DNA from: Arcuatula senhousia
Lineage: Eukaryota > Mollusca > Bivalvia > Mytilida > Mytilidae
Length of the DNA: 64,000 nucleotides
Assembly (NCBI GenBank): GCA_963971305.1
Contig: OZ020313.1
Span: 23,447,260 to 23,511,259, forward strand
Direction: 5' to 3'
Position numbers and translations under genes: made by a program. Of the stretch, positions 10,914 to 21,930 are shown in pieces. The notes under the pieces were generated by a model that saw only the letters and a list, made by a program, of their open reading frames with translations, was not told the origin of the DNA and made no database searches. Each line of letters starts with the position of its first letter. Positions within the stretch are counted from its first letter, which is position 1.

Positions 10914-10928
10914 AGGCGTAGCTATATT
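10868..10928 (+). ncRNA. Type I hammerhead ribozyme, intact core (HHR6)
   Basis: CTGATGA at 10882-10888, GAAA at 10902-10905, GTC with the cut after 10913. The 3' flank (AGCTATATTTACTG) resembles HHR1 rather than HHR2 or HHR4, so the array ends here. Confidence 0.87.
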
Positions 10929-10964
10929 TACTGTCTGGAACTTTGTTGTTATTTTTATTTCCTT

Positions 10965-11200
10965 CCGGACGAACGAACGGTTTGTTGTATGATTTGTTAA
11001 CGATGAGCAGTACAGTGCGATGTCAAAGGTATTTTACGCTTTACTATTTACCCAAGCTGTATGTTCCATACGGACTTATATATTTTTTAATCATTCCAAA
11101 ACATTTCTCCAAAGATCTTCATGCATAATTTTCTGAAGTTTGTTTATTTTTTTGGAAATCCGAAAAGCCTCTTGGTGCATGTTTGTAGAACACAAAGAAA
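10965..11200 (-). repeat. Inverted copy of repeat at 1625-1865
   Basis: Reverse complement shares CGCTTTACTATTTACCC and CTTGGTGCATGTTTGTAGAA with the left copy. Short open frames here belong to the repeat. Confidence 0.65.
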
Positions 11201-11384
11201 AAAGAAGTTAACTATTTTTGAAATGCCAGGAAAGCCAGCATCATCATCCTTAATATCCCCGGTACATTTTTTTCTTAATTTGTCTTTCCTTTCTTGGACA
11301 TATACATCAGTTTAATTATACCCGTACAGTAATTTGATTATTACCTTAATTTGAAAAAAAAACGATTTGTACAGTCTGCTATCT

Positions 11385-11845
11385 ACCAAATTATTACTAA
11401 GATATTCAACCTATGTCTGGGGTAGGAAGAACCTTAGGGTTTAGACAATTTTGAAATTTAGACGGATAATTTAAAGCTTTGATGTATTCTCCAACTCAAA
11501 AGTGTTGGTGCCGGAGCGGGCTAACCTCGGGGAATTTAAACTCCACCAGCAGTGCTAACCTTCACGTGTGTTCGAAATTCAAATGACAACAAAATTCCAG
11601 ACAATAATTTTTCTACGCCTGACGCGCGTTTCGTCTATTTAAGCCTCATCAGAGGCGCTCTACCAAAAATATTAAATATGCCAAACATTATATGATTATG
11701 AAGAGCATAAAACAATATAACCAAAAATATCTGGGGAACCAAATTATTTCTAAGATGATCAACCTATGTCTGAGGTAGGAAGAACCTTAGGGTTTAGACA
11801 ATTTAAACGGATAATCTAAAGCTTTGATGGGTTCTCCTACACAAA
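11385..11845 (-). mobile_element. Retrozyme copy, minus strand, diverged
   Basis: Read on the minus strand it contains CCTAAGGTTCTTCCTACC twice, the leader TTCTTTATGCTCTTCATAAT in diverged form, one hammerhead, and the 349-type interior (GGTTAGCCCGCTCCGGCACC). Substitutions throughout make it older than the tandem array. Confidence 0.7.
11605..11670 (-). ncRNA. Hammerhead ribozyme, near-intact (HHR7)
   Basis: On the minus strand: GCGCCT, CTGATGA, GGCT/AGAC with one mismatch in stem II, GAAA, ACGCGCGT, C, AGGCGT. The predicted cut is between plus-strand 11621 and 11620. The catalytic core is complete; the weakened stem II may lower activity. Confidence 0.75.
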
Positions 11846-11849
11846 AGTG

Positions 11850-12300
11850 ATATTAATGAATCAGTTGCCAGCCTTTTTTATTCTTGAACAACATGGCTGG
11901 AGGATATTCTTTTTGGAAATGGTGGAAATCATTAATATATAACAGGAAGGCTTTTCATGATGGTTATTTTTTACGAAAGCACCATAGCATGGCTACAGAT
12001 CAAAAGTTTTAAATTATATAGATTAATAATCTTTTTTTTTATAAAAAGGCGTTTACCTTTTCACACTCTTTTGAATGTAAATATTCTTGGATATGGAATT
12101 TTGTGAGGACAAACATAACCCAGTTAATACAATGCCCTACGTTAAGCAATTTTATTAATTATGTTTAAAAAAGAAAATCTTTTCACCTCTGACATATCAT
12201 CACATTTTTGAATGAAAGTTTTTTATATTGGCTTATTCTTAAGAACACTTTTTTTTTAATATAATACCCTACAGTTTTCAGGCATTAAGGATAGTTACAC
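11850..12300 (+). repeat. Dispersed repeat block B, partial copy
   Basis: Contains GAATCAGTTGCCAGCC, ATGGCTGGAGGATATTCTTT, AGGAAGGCTTTTCATGATGG and AATGCCCTACGTTAAGC, matching the latter part of the block at 4000-4400. Confidence 0.65.
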
Positions 12301-12361
12301 AGATTATTAATATGAAGGTATGAACGTTATGAAGAATCTTCACAAACTTAGAAATCAACTG

Positions 12362-12730
12362 ATTAGATTCTTTTTATCAGCCGCTAGTAGAAAAATTCAA
12401 AATTGAGTTAAAAGATATGGTGATAAATTGTTTTAATTAGTGTTTGACTGGTCTGCTGAACTGAGATGATAACCTCAATATCCCTTTTGTGTCTCACAAC
12501 TATGTGGTGTTCTATGGTTAGCACCGGATCCTTAGATCGCAATGGAAGAGGGAGGTTTGGTGCCATAAAACCTGGTTTTACCCACCATTTCGTTTGAAAT
12601 GCCTGTACCAAGTCAGGACCATTGCAATCCACCAATTCTCCGGTATGACTGATTCGTTTTTGTCATTTTCTCTGGACAAAGAGATTGATCATTCAAGTTC
12701 GGTAGTTTTGTTATTACCTTTATTAACCAC
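12362..12730 (+). repeat. Dispersed repeat E, copy 1
   Basis: Closely matches 42590-42960 (and its assembly duplicate 51734-52104); a diverged relative lies at about 41700-41960. Landmarks are GTGTTTGACTGGTCTGCTG, TGTCTCACAACTATGT, CACCAATTCTCCGGTATGAC and GATTGATCATTCAAGTTCGG. The short open frames it carries recur with every copy and are not genes. Confidence 0.7.
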
Positions 12731-12959
12731 CAAGGTGGTTTTCCTCGCGAATAAAAAATTGTTCATTGGTTTATAAAATCTCTTCACGAATCCACAAATT
12801 TTATTCCAAGTCAAGGACACGTGATGCGCACTTTACGTATTTTAACTGAAGACAGGATGAATTGTTGTCTCGGAGATCACCCGCAATAAGTGACTGATTG
12901 TAAGCTAAATCTACAGTCACTAAAGCTAGAAGATAATGATATGTGGAATAAGTGTACGC

Positions 12960-13190
12960 GACACAACCTACAACATAAACGACAATTTAAAAAATCCACA
13001 ACGGAAAACAGCTTTCAATGTGACCGGCAGTCGCTGCTCGCTGTTTTGAAATTTGCCCTGGATTGAAAATAGATTACATATGATCAAGCTCAATACTAAA
13101 GTGCTGTCAACTGTCAACATGGATTGCGCCAAATAGTTGACTGAATAGAAAATGATGAGATGTGGAATAAATGTACGCGACACAGCCCAC
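12960..13190. repeat. Dispersed repeat D, copy 2
   Basis: CCACAACGGAAAACAGC, TGACCGGCAGTCGCTGCTCG, TTTGCCCTGGATTGAAAATA, matching 6040-6330. Confidence 0.6.
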
Positions 13191-13232
13191 AATCAAACGG
13201 CAATTTAGAACAAGTGTGGCCACTAAAAGTAT

Positions 13233-13804
13233 GTCTCGCCTGCCGGCACCATCACTAAAATCAACTACCTAAGCTTTCATTTCTTGATATAAACACAAAT
13301 AGTGTCTGTATACCTAATAATAGATGCCTAGTTATCAATCCATTATCCACACAAGTATTACAAAAAGCTTTCTGTCTGAAAAAAAGACCTAAGTTCACAG
13401 AGTCACTGGAGCGTAAAAATGGGGTCATGGTCACATGGCATGGTGACAGTTGCATTGTCCATAACCTGAACTGTCTGTATACCAAATATCAGATGCCTAG
13501 CTAATATACTTTTCCAGCAATTCATCGTCCACAAAAGTCTTACAAAAAAGTTTACGGCCTGAAAAAAGACCTAAGTTCACAGAGTCACTGGAGCGTGAAA
13601 ATGGGGTCAGGGTCACACGGCATGGTGACAGTTGCGTAGACCATAACCTGATCTGTCTGTATACTAAATATCAGATGCCTAGCTATTATACTTTTCAAGC
13701 AATTCATCGTCCACAAAAGTCTTACAAAAAAGTTTACGACGCCGCCGCCGCCGGAAAGTAATACCTATGTCTCGCCTTCTGCGACTATTCGTTGCAGGCG
13801 AGAC
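13233..13804. mobile_element. TIR-bounded element with internal 169/182-bp tandem repeat
   Basis: Perfect 11-bp terminal inverted repeats: GTCTCGCCTGC at 13233 and GCAGGCGAGAC ending at 13804. Inside are two full units and one partial unit of a repeat starting TGTCTGTATAC at about 13303, 13472 and 13654, with shared AGTCACTGGAGCGT and GGTCACA-CGGCATGGTGACA. The last 36 bp (13769-13804) also fold into a hairpin, because a second inverted terminus lies just inside the end. No transposase is seen. Confidence 0.6.
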
Positions 13805-13995
13805 AAAAACCACAATGGACAACCGCCAGCAGCCTTCAACGAGGCCATTTGGCACTGCTCGCGGTTCTGCAATTGGCCCATGGTCTAAATAAAATGCATA
13901 ACATTATAATTCAAATCCAGCCCAGAAATAGTCACAGATAGACCTCCTTCTTAAACAAGTACAGAAACATACACCACGACAGAATTATTTTATAT
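13805..13995. repeat. Dispersed repeat D, copy 3
   Basis: CCGCCAGCAGCCTTCAACGA, TGCTCGCGGTTCTGCAATTG and AGTACAGAAACATACACCA, as in 6040-6330 and 36415-36610. Confidence 0.6.
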
Positions 13996-15400
13996 GCGTT
14001 TTAAAAGAATTAGAGCACTTTATGATACTTTTATCATTCATCACAAAAGTGCACTTCCTTCTTGACTATAACAACAAGAGCGCCTCAATTGTACAATTAA
14101 AAAAACCACAGACTCTTCCTGGTCTTATAATGATCATAAACACAGGTTTTTCAAATGCCAAGACCACTGCTTTGTGGCAAACTATTTCCAGGGATTATAT
14201 TATTTATGTGTCTGCGTCCTGTTTAAAGTTCGATAAATCTTAAGTGAACGACATTAACACAATCCCAAACGATTTCTTTTTACATACAAAGTTTTCTTTT
14301 TAATCCTTAAAACAGACAATAAAAACAAAACCTCAACATTAAGTGACAGAGAGTAGACCAAATAAACTGTTTTCTTTCAAATTAAGGTAATAATAAAACT
14401 AGTGAACGGGGATAATCTTTTGTATATGTCCAAGAAAACAAAAGACTAAAATTGGGAAAAGACGCACAGGGGATATAAAAGATCGCAATGACCCTGGCTT
14501 TTTCGGGCATTAAAAAAATGGTCGGTTCATTAGATATTATCCGGTAATAGCACAAAATGCAAAACGATTGTCACGGGTCCTAAACTGATAGAATAATTTA
14601 TCCGGTAACTCCGGAACTAAGCCCTCTCGCTGTTGGAAACCGTACAAAACAACCGCTTCAGTCAGGACAAGGTAGGACATTTCTTTATTTTTTACTACTA
14701 GCTGCTCAAATAATTCAATGCAAAGTATGCCTATTCTAAGAAGAACGGTAATAAGATTTGTCCAGTGTAGGCACTTTTTCAAATTGTTTTTTGTAATTTT
14801 CTTGAAAAGCGGACAAACGTGGAGTTTTACGATGAAATTCTGAACTATGTGTCAAAGTATTTAAAAAACAAATACATTCCAAGCCCCAAAGTGTCAAATT
14901 TATGTATTTATAACACGAAAAGGAACAAATACTTACAATCAGGCTGTTTGTTTATTTACATTGTTGAAAGTTCATTAATTATGACGGTATAAGCAAAAAT
15001 CTTCTGAGAAATTCTTGGAATAAGTCGCTAAGAATTGGGGAAAGTTATGTATCAAAATACATGTAGTTATGTTTTTGACAGATGTCTGCGAAAGATGAGA
15101 CTAAGCCAAAGTATCGTGATTCACTCCGGCGGCGTCGGCGTTGATAATAGTTAAAGTTTTTGAAGAATTAAGTCTTTTTTATGCGATCAAGTAATGGTAA
15201 ACCATTAATATTGATATAAAATATCTGGTATGCAGTTACAATAGCATAAGTACAGATGATAAGCAATCTATTTTTATGCTACTGCAGTCACGGTCTACTG
15301 GCCCCGAAACTTTCTGCTGATTCGGCCAATGTTGACCTTTTTTCTTAAGTCTGTTAATCGCACAGCTAACGTATCACCAGCCTACATGAAAGGATCTTAA
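13996..15400. other. Intergenic, nothing recognised
   Basis: Open frames of 73 codons (14022, +) and 81 codons (14782-14537, -) have no recognisable motif and no splice or neighbour support. Confidence 0.5.
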
Positions 15401-15419
15401 GCCAAAGCAGAAAATTATA

Positions 15420-16660
15420 CACCCATATCCTTCACACCGATATGCTGTAACACAGCATAGCCAGCAGCATCACAAATCATGGAAAATCCAAAAACTTATC
15501 TTAACTTCTCCATTACGATTTTAGACACATTAGCCCCTGATAGAGACCAAACTGATATAATTCGTTGACGACATATTTAAAAATCTACAAGAAGAGAAAC
15601 AACCAAACATACTCATTATGTAGACCTCGCAAAGGCATTCGATAAAACTAACTTTTGCTTTCTCATACATTAATTTAAGCATTAATTCATGACATTGTTA
15701 AAAAACCGTAAAAATGGACCAAAAGCTGACTATCAGAAAGAAAACAGCCCGCAGTCATACTAGTAGATCGAGTAACATCCGATCAATGCAGTCAGTGTAG
15801 ACACTGGTGTCCCCAAGGTTCAGCATTAGGACTAAGACTCTTCATCTATTAAATCAACGACCTACAGTCTCGTCTTAGCTTCACAATACGCTTATTCGCT
15901 GATGATACGGTTGCATTTATACCTGCCAATATCAAATGCTCAAGATAAGAGGACCTTAATCAACTAGACCAGTGGGAAGAAGACTGGTGCATGAAGTTAC
16001 ACCCTGATAAATACACAGCCAAAATTATCATTAATAAAAGCAAACTTAAATTATAGAGCCAAACAATCAACTTCATTGTCATACTTTAAAACTAGAAGCA
16101 GTAGAATTAGCAAAATATCTTGGACTCACCTTCACCAACAAACTACTTTGGCAAGAGCACATAAACAACACCTGTAACAAATTTAACAAAACCATCAGCT
16201 TCATATGCAGATATCTGATTGGAAGAAAAGGCATATATTTCACTTGACTCCTAGTTCAATCAGCCAGTACTGTTTTGACCTATATAAACAGTGCAATAAA
16301 AATCAAATTAAGTCTGGACACCAACAGTTACAAATAAAGATCCAGTGCACGCAATATTATACTCACTGTAAAGTGACAACCCCTATAAGACCATGGAAGG
16401 GACTCAAATTTCCTCATAATGTATGAAATTGATCGAGGGCTTGTACCCATACTTAAACTCAACAGGCTAACATGACACCTGAGAACATAAAAAACAAGGA
16501 ACAACAGAGCATTTCAAACAGCAGAATCGATACCAGAAAATTTAATTTCTTTCCCATAGCAGTTTGTGCTAGGAATGCACTACCACCAGACATTGTAGAA
16601 CCGGACAACATGTTTAATGTCCCGATTATGGCTGCAATATCACTGACGGGACATTAAACA
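15420..16660 (+). mobile_element. Jockey-like LINE reverse transcriptase, degenerate
   Basis: Recognisable RT blocks are scattered over three frames. An FVDDIFKNLQEEKQ segment lies before 15620. DLAKAFDKT (15623 onward) is RT motif A, GVPQGSALGLRLF (about 15807) is motif B, and LFADDTVAFI (about 15890, catalytic ADD kept) is motif C. Then come KLHPDK, KYLGLTFTNKLLWQEHINN and a C-terminal FFPIAVCARNALP. In-frame stops and frameshifts abound, so it is dead. This lineage differs from the LINE at 44625. Confidence 0.85.
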
Positions 16661-17240
16661 AACAACAATCAACCAATAAACCGTCAGACTCACCTGTAAA
16701 TAGTTTGAAACAATTGATTTTTTTTAAATATCATCAATATTGCTGTCTCCAATTTATTCTTTTGTTTAAACAAGAATAAATCATCCACATGTATTAAAAG
16801 ACCCCTTAGTCTATAATTTTCGATTTTCATTATAAGTAGGGCATGCGCATTAGTCAACATTGCATATTCTTTGAAACGACAAGGCAATTGAAAGGCAGAA
16901 AAAAGCAGATTTAACAACCACAAATGATTCAGCAAAATCTGTTGAACGGATTCAAAGCAGATGACATATACTAAGTCCCTCTGTTGTGGTGCAGCGATAG
17001 ACCATTTATTAATATGAATCCAATAAATCTCATGGTGGTTGAATAGCACAAGAATATCCGTTTTCCATATCCTGTGGGCTTAATATGGCGTTTCCCAAAT
17101 TTATTATGCTTATGTTGTTTTATTGTTCGATAGATATCATAATATCTATATAATTTGCTTGAAAGCAATCAGCAACCATCACAAAAATCATTGCATATAT
17201 AAAATTTAGCTTAGGCGACTTCAAAATTGATTAATATTTA
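16661..17240. other. Intergenic, nothing recognised
   Basis: Minus-strand open frames at 17049-16690 and 17168-16971 overlap each other in different frames and show no motif. Confidence 0.5.
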
Positions 17241-17241
17241 A

Positions 17242-17404
17242 GAAATAATTCATGGCAGCCGTGGTCTATTGGAATTTTACCATGGGGTGAACTTATTATT
17301 GTGATTATTTCACCCCGAGCGATAGCGAGGGGTTAAATCAGCACAATAATAAGGCCACCCCATGGTAAAATTCCAATAGACCACGGCTGCCATGAATTAT
17401 TTCG
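17242..17404. mobile_element. Foldback element with perfect 48-bp inverted arms
   Basis: The left arm 17242-17289 is the exact reverse complement of the right arm 17357-17404 (outer end GAAATAATTCATGGCAGCC). Inside, CTTATTATTGTG (17292-17303) pairs with CACAATAATAAG (17342-17353), so the hairpin continues almost to a small loop around CCCCGAGCGATAGCGAGGGG. No open frame. MITE/foldback-like. Confidence 0.8.
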
Positions 17405-20140
17405 ATTCTGATATGACAAATAACAAAATTTTGAATTTCGCGGGCCTTATAGACAGGCAAATATTTGGCTGTTCCATCAATACTCCCTTGTGAATATTAA
17501 ATTAAAGAAACATAGAATTTTAGAATGAAATTATAGAACAACTGACATTCTTAAATCAACAATTTAATATAATTTATATATTTAAAATATTTTTTTCATT
17601 AACAACAAGAAAATTTTAATTACCGTTGTTAGCGAACCGTCGGTTTACAAATTAAAGCAAAGGGAGGTTGCGGGAACAGCCAAAATATTAAAGGTGAATA
17701 TTTAGGGCAACGTTCGCGTTCACGGTATAGTAAACACACATTTATCGATCGAAAGTATTGTTTATATTTGTAAAGATAAGACTTTTTGTACGTAAAATAT
17801 AATTTTTAGTTCTTTGAAACACGTTGAAAGCTTTTTGAGTCGATAGAATAACTGAGCCGATTGCGCACGTGTGAAAAATAATTGTTGCAATTAGACCACG
17901 GTCTTGTTCGTATAGCGAATGAAGGACGTCATATTAGAACTATAAATTTACTTTTAGGTGTGTGTCTCGGAAACCTTTGTCCTTGTTTCACTGTTTAATT
18001 AATTGACCCAGATTTTCCCTGTTTAATCGGTTACTTTTAAGAACTTATTACCTGAAGCTTCCATATATTTTCATTTTCATATGGAATCATTTTCATGTGT
18101 AAAATGCATTTTTTAAGAGCCGAATTAATACGTTTTCCAAAAATTCAAAGCTTAACAAGCCATTTACCAACAAAATTATTCTATCAGTTTCTCCCGCGTG
18201 ATTGTGAGATCTATACATTAAGGATTGTAAAACTACCGACGAATCATTTGCTCTGCATGACATAATTTTGAATATTTCTAGCAATGGCTGATTTCGAAAG
18301 AAAATTTCTGTATGGATTTCTTTTAACCTTGGTCTAAAAGCTGGTCGCGAAGATAATGATGTCGGATTAAAAACGTCAGAAAGATTAGTACAAGCCTTGG
18401 CATACCTCTTTTTTTTAGATATACACACCTTATGTCGACGACAAGCTTGGTACTTTTTTCAGTTATAGGATAAGTAAATAATTAAAAATTTAAATCGTCT
18501 CATTTTATAGTATTTATTTACTGAGATAAACACCAGAGTCAAAGTTGTAATCAAAATCGAAGAATGGCGTAAGAGGAATGAGATTCGATGGCTTCTTCAA
18601 TCACAAACTCTGTAGGGTAAATTTTAAGAATCCATCTAGCAAACGAAGCGTTATTGACAGAGAAAGACATGCATGATCAATTAACTAAAATTAAAGGGGC
18701 TTGCCTCTATCGTCTTCTTGTTCTTTACAAGTTCCTGAAGAAATTCAGTCTCATAAGAGTATAAAAACAACTCGGCCAGGAGAGCAGCACAGTTTGTGCC
18801 CATTGTTGAAAAATCTCTATTCCAAATTTGACAAATATGTTGTCAAGGAAATCAAGCACGTTAAGTTTTTTGCAAATTATTTGTACAGATTTCGCAGCTT
18901 TTTTATTTTTCAATAGATACACGTACCACGTACGTATGCATCACTTGTACCGATTTCAACATAACCCATAATGAAGACGTCTATATGCATGATGACTAAA
19001 TAAGGGCCTAATTCTCCTTTGCAAGTTTGAATTTTTCACTGGAAAGGTGACAAAAATGAGGACGTTAAAATGGTTATAAGCAATAAATAGAGAGATAACA
19101 TGGATAATATCTCACCCGTTGCAGTTGAAAACAATATGAAATGAAGTAAAAATTCCCAATGAACAAAATGACTACAGTGCTGACAATAACTTTGAGATGT
19201 TAAGGCAACTGTACTCAAGAAATCATTGGTGTACCATTACTTGTTCACGCAATACAGCGCTAACATTTAACCAAATGTGTATAAAAAACTCAGTCAGAAG
19301 ACGGTGATTACAGGAACATACAAATAAAGTCATATTTGAATTGGTCTGACAAGTGCTACACAATGTACTGCAGCTGCATACCAAATATCAATGGTGTACA
19401 TGTAAAAGGACTTTTTCATGTTAATCAGACTATTGCCAAAATCAGTGAAAACCTCATAGTCAGTAGATTGCAGGTGCAAATAGATGAAAAAAACGGTAAA
19501 GAAAGAAACTCATTGTAAATAAAAAAAAAATGCTAACATATGGTCACTTTTCTGCTCTGTTGTTGTCTTCACTCTATTTTTTTTAGGAAGACGTCATTCA
19601 CCCCTAGACAAATATGAGCATTCTATCTGTCAGATGAGTACAGATGTTGATTTGTCATAGGGTTTTGTTTTGACGCTGAAGCTCGAGTTGTTGATTTCTA
19701 TTCAGTTGTTGTTGTGTTTTATATTTAATTCTTCGTGCTGTTCTTGTTCGTGTTAACTGGTAAATGGTTTATCTTTGTCCTTTCGCACTTTTGGCATTCT
19801 TTGTTTCTTATTTATAAAGTGAAGCTTAGCCTAAATCCATACAATGGTACCGATATCAATATCTTTTCTCTAGGTCCATAGAAAAGAATAAATTTGCTTA
19901 ATTCAAAATGTACAGATTAAGGAGTACACAAGGTGTCTCCCCTAGGAAAGGGTGGTGGTGTTCTTTACAATGACACAGAACCAAAAGAAAAAAACAAAAG
20001 GAGGTGAATTGCGTCTTTTCTTCGACTAACTTCAATTTTCTTCAATTTCATTAACCTGATTTGAATTATTTCTTATCACATTCATTATGCCTCTTTTGTC
20101 GTAGAATGAAGTATCTATATTAAATACAGGAATCTTTGGT
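17405..20140. other. Intergenic, nothing recognised
   Basis: Open frames at 18428-18093 (-), 18701-18916 (+) and others lack motifs, overlap on opposite strands and have no supporting context. A dispersed repeat fragment lies at about 19650-19810 (TTCTTCGTGCTGTTCTTGTT), resembling the complement of 43920-44010. Confidence 0.45.
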
Positions 20141-20145
20141 TGTAA

Positions 20146-20265
20146 GTTAGCAACCATCGTCGAATATCCACGGCTGATATCACATCGCTCCTCCCCTTCA
20201 TCACGTTGGAGGGAGCGGACGTGGACTCTAGCTAAAACCCATGATTTACGACGATGGTTAGCAAC
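20146..20265. repeat. Nested stem-loop, 120 bp
   Basis: Outer arms TTAGCAACCATCGTCG and CGACGATGGTTAGCAA pair at 14 of 17 positions. Inner arms TCCACG/CGTGGA and CGCTCC/GGAGCG lie in nested order. Flanks are unrelated, so it looks like a short structured insertion. Confidence 0.5.
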
Positions 20266-21247
20266 GCGACCGATGTTTGTGTTGCGACGAGCAGGAACTA
20301 TTTTCTATCCTAAATTCACTCTCATAACGACTTGAGTTCATATTGACAGTTTCTATTCCGTTGCTGTGTGTGTTTTGTTGTTTCTGGTGCATTTATCGTT
20401 CGTTTATTTACTAGTATTTTGTACATAACAGGTTGATGATCTTTACATTTCTACTCCACATTTCAACCTGCCTTATTTTCCGAGCGTCAACGACTATTAG
20501 ATTCTCCGTGTAACATTAAAGTTTTAAACTTGAATATCTGATTAAAACTGAAATATTGTCGCCTTGAGATGAAACAGATACGAATTAATCAATCGATTTA
20601 TCATTCAACAGTGGATTTAAAGTAACACGTCAATTTGGATAACCCTTAACATTTCTTTAACATTTACAAGACATTTATCACTTAATGGTTTCTACGGGGA
20701 ATTTGATAATAATGATAAACATGACAAATATAAAATACAAGCATCAAAACCAAATAAAGAAATGTGAAAGACAAAATGTACATGTTGCAGAGGTATCCTA
20801 TAAAGGCGCCACTCTGGCACTATCCGTTTTCCTGTTGCGTCATGTAACTGTTTTAATTTGTTTTCTCTATTATTTACCGGGTTGGTTTCGGAACTATTCA
20901 TTTAAATCTTACATAAAGACACAGAAATTAGGCTCCACCAAACCTTGTGAAAAAAAAAAAGATTTTTAAACATGGCGTATTGTCTTTTATAAAATGTTCT
21001 TTTATATACGTGCAGTAATATGGAGGAGGCTTTCAAGTTTATTCGAGCTCCGAAGATCTTTCTCTATAAAATATCTTCTTAATCTGTGTGTTTTTGTCGG
21101 TCAGTCCTTATACACTTAATTACATTAATATCAATTGCGTCATGTTGTAATTAGTGGCGCCATTTTCTCACTTGATGTCGCGTTTCATTTCTGGTGTTAA
21201 GCTGGAAGCCACTTGTAAAAAAAGAAGGATTCCAGGTCACAAATGGT
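20266..21247. other. Intergenic, nothing recognised
   Basis: Open frames at 20685-20969 (+) and 20901-20692 (-) overlap on opposite strands and show no motif. Non-coding is the simplest reading. Confidence 0.5.
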
Positions 21248-21440
21248 TTTATAAAGCAATCATTTGAGTTGCGACAATGAGATCCACATTGGTCAAAGTC
21301 ATACATATTTGTAAATACTGTAGTGTCTTTGTATGTAGAGTTACATGTTTATTGTTTTTGTATGTTTTTACGTGTATATTTGTATTTGCTTAACCTCTTT
21401 GAGGTTTTATTATGTAATAAAGTATGTTATATACAATACA
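21248..21440 (+). mobile_element. LINE 3'-end stub
   Basis: Nearly identical to 31835-32025: the last codons and 3' UTR of a LINE (AAGCAATCATTTGAGTTGCG, CAATGAGATCCACATTGGTC, TAACCTCTTTGAGGTTT, an AATAAA near the end). Extreme 5' truncation, typical of LINE insertion. Confidence 0.8.
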
Positions 21441-21930
21441 GTTATTCGGGCTTCGCATGATAATATATGAAAGCCGGAGCTGCATAAACTTCAACAGCAT
21501 CCAACTTCACTTTTTGTTTAGTGGAGTTTTATGAATTATCTTGGTGGCGTCGTCTTCGATGTATCCTGAATTTTGAGAGCTAAAATTATTGTACATCTTA
21601 AATAAGCAGGGTTTAGCATTAAATGTTTGTTTCATTTAATTTTTGACGCCTTAAATTTTGCAATTAAACAAGTCGGTTATTTAACCAATTTTAATTTTAA
21701 CAAAATTAAAAACAACAAAATAAAACATCTCACCAATACATGAGGGATATTGACAATGTGTACCCGATACGTGCACATAAGGACAATGGATTTCTCTCGC
21801 ATGACATGTGGGATAATCTACTAACAATTTGTCACCAAAACAAAGTAGCGTTACTTCATGAAAAAATTGAATATTTCACTGACACTATCACATCTAAGTC
21901 CGAGTGATTGTCTTGCACGACATATGGGAT

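Noticed and set aside
14084..14100. AGAGCGCCTC considered as another hammerhead start.
   Set aside because: No CTGATGA or GAAA follows; only the first helix strand resembles the ribozyme.
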